From Phoronis australis (Eukaryota; Phoronida; Phoronidae), in assembly GCA_002633005.1 (NCBI GenBank), contig NMRA01000698.1:106360-170359 (forward strand): DNA of 64,000 nt. The letters are read 5' to 3'. Made by a program: the position numbers and the translations under genes. Shown piece by piece: positions 38,801 to 50,800 of this stretch (the stretch's first letter is position 1; each line of letters opens with the position of its first letter). Under the pieces are notes generated by a model. The model worked only from the letters and a program-made list of their open reading frames with translations, ran no database searches and was not told where the DNA came from.

Positions 38801-41800
38801 GATAATCCCAGCTGGAATTTCAAATGCGTAACTAAAAAGACAGTTGTGCTCAGTAATACGAGTTTCCAAAACAGCGCCTCCAGAGATTTCTTGGATGCAA
38901 AATCACTTCTGGTAAGTGTGCAGCACCAAAGTTGTCAAGATTCATACAGTCATTTTCTACAGGTTTTGCAGTGCTTTTCCTATGCCCTATTTTTTGATTG
39001 TCTGTACACCTCAGTTAAGACTAACAAAATCTACAAAACAGTCAAAATGAATGTGTACGAAAAATTAAACCATAAATATGCATATAAAGTCTTCACAACA
39101 CATCGCCATGCATTAGAAGCAAAGCATATGACCACACTAGCTATCAAGTGTCTTGCATGAGAAACGTTACCCTGACTAAGGAATCTATCAAGATGACGTT
39201 CCTCAACAGTCAAGTCAGTTGTGTGTTAAAAAGTATTTGGAACACAATCATTGAGAAACCCATACATTTTTTGACCAACATGTTGTAGAATTTGGGGACT
39301 CTCTAACAAGAAAAATTCTCAGTGAAGAAAAGGCCATAACTGGTATGGAGGAACGATAGCTGCTTAGGATGTGGGAACGAACTCAATAGATGACTTCACA
39401 GTTAATGGTGTACATAAAGCCTTAACTCACATACCACTCACTCTACAACTACAGTAGAACTGAATTGGCACTAAAATAAGGAAAATCAAAATAATTTTTA
39501 AGCAGAACAGAGAGCCCAGCAGCCGTGAACAACTGAGGGACAGTTACCCTCTGGACTTGCAGCATTGTGGGTAAATAACAAGACACAGTCACAAGACTGG
39601 TATTTCAGAATGTGCCAATTGTTCTATAGTGCAACTTACATAGTACTGAAAGTATGGCGAGAGAGAGCCTGTGCTCCACTTCTTCTCCGCGCCTGTACTG
39701 TTCAACAGTCGAATGATTCTTGAGAAGTCGTATTCGCTGCCTGCGGCATCTGAACAGTTGACTCCACGAAATGGAACCTCCCGGATGTGGCAGGTATCCG
39801 TCTGAAAAATACTCCCCCAGTTAAACTTGACTACACAGTTTACAGTAAAAAGTCTCCAGCAAACCTTGCCCTACTTAGTCGGCTAAATCACATTGAACTC
39901 TCATAAAATCAGTTTCAAAATACATTTCACTTTAATTTGTGATAGGATTCTCTTCCCCTTACCTGCTCAAGTCACAACCAATGAAATACAAACGCCATTT
40001 TCGAATTTTGCGTTTTTAAGGTTGGCAAAGTCCAACAAAATTTGAAGCATTCCCTTGAGTCGCCAATGGTTTCAAGGTTCCTGTTTTTTAATGGAAATAG
40101 CAGTGTATCAAAAAACTAAGGAATGTTTTGACGTATAATTTGATTTTCAAGGTAGCTAAACAAGCCACAATTCAGCTTTAATTACTTTGCTCAATGTGAA
40201 GCTAGTGTCAATTTTGCACCAAAAGAACCCTTCGTTGATACCCTAGTAACCAGTCGATATTGGGCAACCTGAATCTACCGGAAGGTTCAGATCAAAGACA
40301 CCATACTGTTGTGGTAAACTAAATTGCCTCAGGCTGCTGATGTTATCGTTCTCTAGATAATGAAAACATCGGAAACACATTTGGGGCCACAACAGTATTA
40401 ATTTATCAAAATTTCTTTATGAAAGTTTGTAAATAGCATGATTATATTTGAAAAGTTAGTGAAAAGCACACAAGATTAGGTTTTTGAATTTTGAAAATTG
40501 GACCAGAAATGTGACTTTTACAACTTAAAGCATTAACTTCATTTAATGTTGCAATATGTTCCTCATTAATTCTGCTAGTTGTGTAACATAATTGTGCCAA
40601 TTACCAAACTGCCAGGCAGCAGTTGGATTTTGAGGTAAGCCAAGACATGACATCGTACAATTCTTGGCATGGAAATATGCAATAATGGCTGTCCCGTACA
40701 ATACCAAAATACCAACCTAGATCCATTAGAATTCATGAGGAAAAGTCACAGACTTGTTGAAAAACAGGAAACTTGATATTCGCTGTGTTGAGTAAACTTC
40801 TGTATCTCTTAATGAACAGACCATAATCAAGAAACTGTCATTCACCAAATTGGGTGTGTTTGCAGGATATGGGTTCTATTGATTGGCAGGCAGCACACTT
40901 GTCCACAAGTGCCACCAAGTGAATTTCAAATTTTTCTGGTTTCCTTACAACTACCTAGTATAGCTGAGCAAAGTGAGGCTCACTGAATACAGAACTGAGA
41001 AATGTCACATGCGATCAACTTCGTCATAAAGCTCAGTAAAATGCTCAAAGTTATCTTTACATTCAAGCGGCATTCATCTACAGAAATATGCAAATACAAA
41101 ATTTGTTCCATCTATTAAATCCAGAATTTCTCCAAAATACAACCACTTGCGATCAAAAAAATTATTGTATCAAGATCTTGGCTTTTCTGTTGCAGGTAAT
41201 ATCAGCCAGTAAACTTCCCAATTTCCATCCAGCTTGGCTTCCTCCATTTTACAACCAATCTGCATTTCGATTGAAAATTGCAGCAGAATAACTATTCCAG
41301 ATGACCAGGCTGTACGGTAGTAACCGTGCAGCATACACGGCATAACTAGTACTTTCATACATTTGCTATTTAAGAGTTACTATATGGATTTTAAAATTCT
41401 TTTGACTTTTACTAAGCAGACGTACTGAGGTTGAAATTTGAAAACTACGTTCAAAATCGGACAATTTCAGAATTTATGACAAATTCAATTTCCTCTTGTA
41501 CGTTGGCACAACTTAAATTTTAGAGACAGTCGAAACTGAAGAACTTTCGCAGAAAGCACTGAAAATGCAGACGGAACTACGTACCGCATTGTCAAAGGCT
41601 TCGCAGGAATAGTGGTAGCCATACCACGGGAGTCCCATAACCAGTTTGTTGGCTGGAATACCAAGACTAATGTAACTAGAGTAACCTGTGTAAAGAAAAC
41701 AGCAAAGCATCAACTTTGTAAAATAATATAGATGAATAGAAAAAAATCGGTATTTGATAGGATTATAGGAGATCTAGCATTCCTAGGTGGTGGGGGTCAA

Positions 41801-44800
41801 TTTCTCGAAGCATTTATAGCGAAAAGTCAGATTTTTTGTTTATTGATCGTCTTTTAGTCTGCTCCGGCTGACCAAGCTTTGGATTTCACTCTTTTGGCTT
41901 TAAGTTCAAGACAGATTTGCTGACGTATAGCTTTAGCATGATTTCGTGAAGTAGGTTAAGCAATCAGTAGACCGACTTTTAGCCAAAATATAATTATGAA
42001 TAAGTAAGAACTTATTAAGCAAATGGTCTTAATTATAAGTAGAAACTCGCAGTTCTTATATGAATTGGAAATGCCCACAAGACTGACACTGAGGCCAATG
42101 TGTTGGTTTTCAAACATTTAATAATAAAAGCACTCTAACAAGAAAACAAATTACATTCAATTGCAAATTGTGCATTGTGTTCCTGACACGTCTTAGCATT
42201 CCAAGCAAGACACAAACATCGGCAAGAAATAAATGTACTGACCTGATACAATCCTGGGATAAGGCGTGTTTGCTCTGGCTCTACAGTCACTGGTGAACAT
42301 TTGACTTTGAGTGTCATAAGACATTATAAAAACAAAGTCAACAATTTCAGCTATGGCTTTCTCGTCATAAAAACGACCGTCCACACCTCCAGGCTGCCAT
42401 GCTAGGTCAAAAGTCACCTGCAAAAACAAGAATTTGAATGTACCTAGGGACGTCATTTTATATGCCACTCCAGCGCCAATAAAGATAAAGATTAACAAGA
42501 AAGGAGAAATCCCATACATAAAAATGTTACCCGATCACAGTAAGACTGCTTTACTCAAATATACACTGTCCATGTACATACTGAACAGACAAATGAACAA
42601 GTAGTCAAGTCATAAGATAATAAAAGCATGTTTACTGGCCTGTATTCTAGAACTGATGGACGGAGTGCGATATTTGTTCATTGACAATTGTTTGTTTTTT
42701 AAAACGATGCACAAGATTTCAGTAAAAAAGGTGCATTTTTTCATCTTTACTCTACCCAGCTTCCTTGGAGCAGTGATGCATTGTCTGTGCTGGAATCAGC
42801 CGTGAAGGAGATAGAGTCTGACTCAGTGGTTATGACCTATAATCAATGGACACTAATGTGTGACGGTGGATCACTTAAAAAGTTGCAGAATTCGAAAACT
42901 TCCTTGTATGTGTTTCAGTGGCTTTTGAAATAAGAGAGATCTTGCCCAAAAATGATTGTGTAGAGGCACTTTTTACAGCAGCTCGAAACCCATCTTTCGT
43001 CACGGAAACAAAATTTTAATTTTGTCCACTAACTGTTATGAAACAGGTCTCAAACTGTTCCTTTGACAAATTGGGGACTAGATTAGGACTTGGAGAGAAC
43101 TGACAAATCATTATTGCTTGAGATCATTTTATGTGCCGAGCATGGCTTCAAGAAATAACAAAACTTTACTGTTCTTTACAACCTAAAATCACTTTTCATC
43201 TGGTTAAGTTGAGTCTAACGTTATACTGGTAAGCCATATCACTTCTTGAATGGAATATGGGTTTCATAATTTGACAAAGTGTACCCACAATCGACAGTAT
43301 AAACGATTGACATTCTATCAATTGTTGTCAGCTACTTAATAATCTTACCTACGAACAGAAATTCAGTTAGTCTCTGACGCAATCAGACAACTTTTTGAAT
43401 GCGAGTGATAACAAGTTGAATTTATTTAACATAGGAACCAGATGACTGGAAACGTTCCACTTTTGAAAACTAGTGGATCTGAGGCAGAAATGTACTAAAA
43501 ATAGTACTGAAAATTCTTAGTTCAACTAATGTTTATTATCATTAATATTTGTCAGGAAATTGGTTGTAAAATTTTAGTCTCTTCACCGATTTTCTCTTAG
43601 GCGACACCATCTCAAAGCCCCGGAAAATATATAATTATATTACGGGTAATGGAGTCAGTGATATGAACTTTGAAATTCATTCTATGTTTTACTACATTTA
43701 TAAACTTTTGCAAAATAACGTAAAAAATAAATTTGAAACTAAATAAGGCCATCCAGATCCTCCCAAGGATATTATTGTTTCACGAAATGTAGAATATAAA
43801 TACTAGGTAAATAAAACAACAAGAAATAAAACAACACCTACTTATAAACTTTTGCAGAAATGCTACATAACTTTTATGGAAGTACAAAATAAAGTGAAAA
43901 GGTGTGCATTGTGGGTACACTTATTCTTGATGTGTCAACCAATGAGCATCTAGGAGCAAAAGCCCTGTTTCGTGAAAATGACTAACGGCAGAAATTTGGT
44001 GTAATGCTTCCACTTTACAGTTGCTGGAAATTGTTTAGCAAAATAATTAAGAGTACATCAACTTAAAAATAAATTAAAAATTCTCAGTAGCTAGCAATTA
44101 TATGCACATTTTCATAGACAGCACTTTTTCTCAAGTGAGATTTAATTATTTTTCAGAAATACTTGACAGTGTAAGACCAAGAAGCAAACCCTCAGTTTTA
44201 AAATGAGTCATGGAAGCAGACCCCGAACCAAATATCCTTTTTCGGCCAAATAAATTTCAAAAAGCATTCAGTAAGTACTTTAACCCTAGAACAAAATAAT
44301 ACGCAGAATTAGTTATGGGTCTGAACTTTAAAAGTGGACGACACATGAAACCGCATAAGTACCTTGAAAGAATTCTAAGTGGTAGTTATAGTGCTACACC
44401 CAGTCATTACCAGAATAGGGTAAGAAAATACTTGTCTACCACTCAACAGTAGGCAAGACATTGCTTTCTGAACAAGTGATAAAAATGCATACCACGTGGA
44501 AATCGATGAATTTTAAATTGCCAAAACCTAATACGAACAAATCATTTAATTAAAAAGTCACACAAAGATCGATAAAAAAATAATCACATCAAGGCGAGAG
44601 CAACACTCAATGCCAAGACCAGCGTCGTTAACCTGGAATCATTCGCCCTACGTCGAGTATAGAAACAGAAATACGACACTTGAAACACGGGATAATAATA
44701 GACAAGCACGACGAACAAATCAAACACGTCGCTTTTCACGAAACATGGAGAGGCTCCACTTAAAAGGATAAACAGTATTGTATACAGTGTGCTATGCAGG

Positions 44801-47800
44801 TGTACCTGGAAAAATTAAAGGCAAAGCCTCCATCTCATTATGATTGTAAACAACCCGTTTTATCACAAGTGGCAAGTCTAGACACTGCTAAGGGGGTCGT
44901 AATTAACACAGTAAGAGGGGCCATCACCACAAACATGATGCAGCATTGTTTACAAGAGCATAACCGTGAAAGTGAAGCTCAACGTCAACAACCATTTTCC
45001 TGAGCCACGGCAATGAAGGGTAATAATTAAAAATGAAGTTATGACCACCTTAGCTAAAGATTAGACTGATGTGAGACAGGCCACTGCGTTACTTAATGTG
45101 TGCCATATTTCACTCAAACTTCTTGGTGGATGGATTCACAAACAAAGGTGGGTAAAAACCACGTTGATGAAAATTACGCACCATATCAGTCAGGTTTAGT
45201 GTCCACATATTTTGTAAGTGACCTTTCACTCTCGAAAAAAGAGATTACCTTCAGTTGATTACCTTTATTTTGATTTTAAAGCCCCTGTATTTAAAATAGA
45301 AAGGCAAGTGAAGACTGAACTCAGAATGATGCTAATATCATTTTGTAAAGAAACAATAAATAAATCTACTACTGGACTTACGCTATGTAGAGATGGCTAC
45401 GTTGCGTCCTCCTCTCGAGGACTTCATCAGGCCGCTGAGTTGTCAACGTAGTCATCTCTACATAGCGTAAGTCCAGTAGTAGATTTATTTATTGTTTCTT
45501 ATACCCAACTGGATGACTGAAAACATTCATCGTACCATTTTGTAAAGTAAATCTCTCCAATTGTATGACACCATATGGCAAAGACATGAAATTTTAATGA
45601 TTTCTTGTCTTCTCTATAAAAGATTGCACAGTAGTACCAAACAATTATCAGTTTGAACTTTTAATGTACCAATGGCTTCCATTAGACAACTATTCAGACA
45701 AGGATTAGAGGGTATTTGCAGCAACATTGCCAACTTAAGGAAATAAAAAAGACAAAATTTGCTAATTATTTTTGTCAGAAATTAGCGAGATTGAACTGCA
45801 TGTACCTGATTTGAAGGGTTCCTTTGCTTAAACCTTTGAGTTAATTTCTTTACAACCTGTGTCAACAAGTCGCGCTCTGGAGACCCTTTAGCAATTGCCT
45901 GTTCTGTGTCAATATTTATGGCATCCGAAAAGCGTCTTTCTGCAGCATCTAGAGTTTGGTTCAACCAAAGCTCCGTGGCAGTGTGATTTTTTAGAAGAGT
46001 AGGGTTGATCCCAACTGAAAAGTTATCAAACCAAATTTAGTTATTACAAAGGCATAATAAACGTGCAGTTCATGGAGAAAAGTTTAAAGCAAAATTTCAA
46101 TGACAAAAAGTCAAGAATGTTTTCCTACGGCAGCAGATAGCGAAAATGGAGAAAAAAATCACAAAAATCTCACGGGTTACTTTAGACAGTAGCAGGTGGC
46201 ATGCAATAGTTTTCAAATCAAACTCAGACTTGGACAAAACTGTCGTATAAACTTACTGCCAAAATTATTTGTCAGTTTGGTAGAACTTTTGTTATGTATG
46301 AAAATAGATGTTTTGTTGATGTTATGTTGAAGTTATTGCCCCAAGCTGTTTAATGTCCTGTTATTGTAGCTAGTTGCTAATAGTTGATTTATGAATGGGG
46401 GTTACAAAGTAAGGTGCCGCAATTTCAACACTGCCGGTGGTGCAACACCTGTCCACACTTTGTTGAGATTTACACAGAACTGAAATCAATTCTAGTTGAA
46501 AAGCAACAGATATACTGTCACGTGTCTGAGTGTCAAAACTTTGTCAACTTCAACGCTGTCTAGTTTTCTTGAAGCTTTTGAATACTAATAAAACTGTAAC
46601 ATTGAAAAAATGAAAACAGTTAAAAAATCAAGTAGAGACTAAGACATAATTTTGAAATCATTTTTTAAATTTTACATATTAAGAAAAACAAATACATACC
46701 TGCCATACCATACCTTGCTTTATGGGCATGTGCAAAACACATAAGTTTGTAGTCATGGTAACCAAATGCAATCACCGTGGTGATGGCTGTCCAATTCCAC
46801 TGTTTCCAGGTCTGGTTGTTAACGGAAAACACAAATAACTGAAACAAAGCACGAATGGAAATAGCTTTTCAAAAAACAATAATATTTAAAATGACAGCGC
46901 TAGGAACTAGTAACTCCATCTAGTGTTCAGTCATGGAACCAACCCATTCCTATTTTACTGGCATCTGTATAGGTTATACTACAGTGCAGAAAATGACAAC
47001 CTGTCAATTCCATCTTATTATGCTCATCAATGATTTGAAAGTTTTCTTGAACCCAGAAAGGCAAGCAGTGTGTATCCACGAGCCGTGTAAAAGTAGTACC
47101 CCGAGTGTCTGCTGTACGGACAAACTCCCTCGTACTCATGCGCCTAAATTGGAACACTGTCATCACACTCCGATTGGTGCATACAACTTTGTGTAGGATT
47201 CGAGGAAATGGCTAAATGGGAGCATTTGTGGATCCCATCAGTGCAAACGTGAAAATACGTCATTTCACAAGATATCAATTCAAAAATAATTAACATAAAT
47301 CATTCACCAACTTTTAATTTAATAAGTCAAATGAAAGTGGGAACAAAAGCTAGTAGGCAGGCTACCGCAAAAAGTCCCATTAGAACACATGCCTACACAC
47401 TTCGATTAGTCATATATGACACCGACACTCAAAGTCTAATGACTTATAGGATGGTGATGAAGACAGTGTATTTAAAATCTGTTAATGACTGAGGATGGTG
47501 TTGCTTGATTAACCTATCACTGCTTTTATTGCAATGATCTTAACTGAATCCCAAGCGCTTTGATTTGAAAAATGCAGACTCAGCATGAGGAAGTGGGCTT
47601 TAAGTAATAAAGCACTGATACATGGCTGAAAATTTCTTGACAAAATATAATTACGTGGCTCGGCACTACCCAAACACAACTCCCCTGGTACCCTAGGCTA
47701 TGTCATTACCTGCCCATAACTTATCGCATCAATATCACGGTTCCCCATTGTGACGGTCTGGCCGTCATTCCAGATTCCCTCATGGGTGTGTATCATTGTT

Positions 47801-50800
47801 CCACATCCACCTTCTAATAAGTTATGGGCAGGTAATGGACATTTTTCTAGGGCAGAAGGTGAATGACCAGTACAAGTGAAACATATCCATTAGGGAATCT
47901 GGAATGATAGCTGATCACCTTCATATGAAACTTTCAGATTTTTTACACACTGTTCTCGAAAACTTGTTAGGGATTGTTTTAAAAACGTTGAGCAATTTTG
48001 CACGAGGGGTTAACAAATTGAAGTAGGAATGTTATGATTTTCATGAAAAAATAAAAGTTCCATCACGCACAACTAAAATGAAAATTCAAAAAACTGGATA
48101 CAGCGTTGTTGAGATTTCAGATGAACACTGACTACGAAACAAAATTAGGTCACGTTCTCAGATATAGGTGGTTAATTTACATTTTAGTTAACTCCTACTT
48201 AAAAGACATGGCCACATGACCCAATCAATAAAAAATCAAACTCACAAAATACAACCTTTGGCAAATATTTGGGTAAATAATCGTGTGGATAAGGTACTAC
48301 ACAACCTCAAAGGGAACTTCGCGTCATTTTGTCTAATTGTTCAAAGTGCATGTGCCTCCATTATGAAATGATAAGAGCAGATTAGAGAATCGGGTATTAG
48401 TAAAGATCAGGAGCTAAAACTTGACAAAAGGGTGTAAAACCTACGGTAATACCTCATTATTTCTCACAAAAATAATTGCCACAATGATCATTATTTGATG
48501 TTACAAAGTTGATTGTAATGTCGCAGATGGCGAAAAAATGACCAAGTGTCGTTTTATTACAGTTATACAGGAAAGACAAGAGTATTAATTCAATAAAAGT
48601 TATTCAATGCTAATTTTTGTAGAGCAGTGTAAAAAAAAAATGAATTTCCACGCGACCGAACGGCCATATTATACGCTAAAAAGGATTTAGAATAACAGAA
48701 ATATTCAATTATTTTTTATTAAACAAGAGTGACCTAGGAAAAACTATAAAATGTTTGCTCAACTTTTCTGTGAAAACAACTTTCATAAAACTGAATCTCC
48801 AGACTAATTTAATTCAGTGAGTCACTGGTGTGGGCCACATAATGAGAAGGTAAAAAAATCATTTCCACTGAATTAAATAATACAGGAAAGGAAGGTGTGA
48901 AAGGACAAAACAGTCTGAATAAGCGCTGTAGTGAGGCAGTCACACTACAAATCCATTCGTCTGTTTAATATTCATGCCATTCAAGACAGTCAGCCAGGTA
49001 TAAAAATTCAAGGATGACGTCTGTTTACAGGACATGCAAAATTGTTGTGGGCGACAGTAAAGGGTCACATCGGCAAATTTCTGGTGAACAAAATCAATGC
49101 TATGTGAATGACCTGAAAGTAAATATTGACCTAGATAACACCAGGCATAATACAAGAAGGATTTCCAAGGATTTCCGGAATGAATCAGTTATCAGAATGC
49201 AGATGTCAAACAGGGAATGGCAAGCGTTTCCAAACAAAAAACAGCATAATAGATTCAGGTTTGCACCCGATTCACTTTGAAACCTACGCCTAACTGTTTA
49301 GTAAAGAAGGAACCCAAATCATTTCAGCTAGCATCAGATGATCCTTTTCTATGAAAATATAGACAACCAAAAATAGCACATCAACAAATCCATATTTTGA
49401 TTTATTGCTTATGACGCTGTAGCCTCAGAATCAAAATGATATCTCCTTACATAGCATACCGTAAACATTCTTCAGTTTGGATCACTAAGAAATAATTGTT
49501 TTGCTCACGGTCATAGCTTGTACCAAATATTAGGAATTCTTTATTTTGAACATCCCAAATTCAAGGGCACGGCAACAGTTTTTACTAACATGAAAGTGAT
49601 TTCTGTTACTTTTGATGAACCCTCAAATTCACCTTCAAACCCACTTGTGCAAAAACACGCACTTGCGGAATCACCACAGAAAGAATGCAAGCAGCTAATC
49701 AAGAGACCCATACTATGGGACACTTGATACACTTCAAGTTGCATCACCAGTGTACATTTGTGAGCTGTTTTTTTGTCAGTGCCAAATCTATTGCTTGATG
49801 GTTCTTTGCTTATGCCAATACATTCACAATTATTTCCAACAGGTCTGCTGTCCAGAAATGAATCTGAACAAGTCTACTGCCCAGAAATGAATTATTCATT
49901 TTTCAAAAAGGTCGCTGTCCAGAAATGAATTGCGCAAGTGTCTGGACTAAAGTAGAATCACTCACAGATTTTAAAAACAAATGTGGCCCAGTCTGACGAT
50001 CAACATACAACATCTCTGTAACATCCTTGTGTATACATACCCATCATAGGCTTAGGTAATGATTTCATGTAAAAGGCCAGTTGGTGTAATTTGATTGAAA
50101 AAGAAATGTATGATTGGTTGTACTACTTAATTTTGAATCAGTTGCAAAGGATGAATAAAAGTTAAATACTGAAGTTTGGATTATTCTGAACACCTACATT
50201 AGCCACTCAAATTTAAAGCACATGTCTGCCACAATCAATCAACTTACATAGAATTCCTTCGACAATATCCTAAAAGATAGTGTGTTGTACTTCACAAACA
50301 TTCCACAAAATCATATGTAACTTTTTACAATTCACAGGAAATTATAGTTACAAATGTTCAAAAATTCAAATTCTCCCTTTACAGGCAATTTTCCCAATTA
50401 GGCAAACAGATAAGACAAAAGTTGATACTCTCGAGTTCCGATTAGCCGTATCTATACGATTATTTATTTCAGGCTCGTTTTTCGGATTATACGGAGCTTA
50501 TGATATGATTGGATATGATCATGTGGTTTTTATTAGCCAATAGCTAAATAAGTAGAATATTATAATATGAACTAAAATCAAGAAGCCATTCCGATGAGCC
50601 ATACTAGTTGAAGTATAAAGACTTGCTAGTACAGCTGGACAAAGGAAATTGTACAACAGAGCCATCTCATGGAAGATTCTACAAAGGATCTTGGCAAGGG
50701 CAAAGCTTAACGAACAGGAAGTTAACTAAGAGCTTGTCACTTGCATCATGGGTAGTAAGATACTGCCTATAAGTTTTGCGTCACGAGAGACTGTGACCAG

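Noticed and set aside
46927-47166. Minus-strand frame ending in TDASKIGMGW, reminiscent of a retroelement RNase H motif
   Set aside because: Only one short motif-like string matches. No reverse transcriptase or further RNase H residues are seen nearby, so a chance match or a very decayed relic is more likely.
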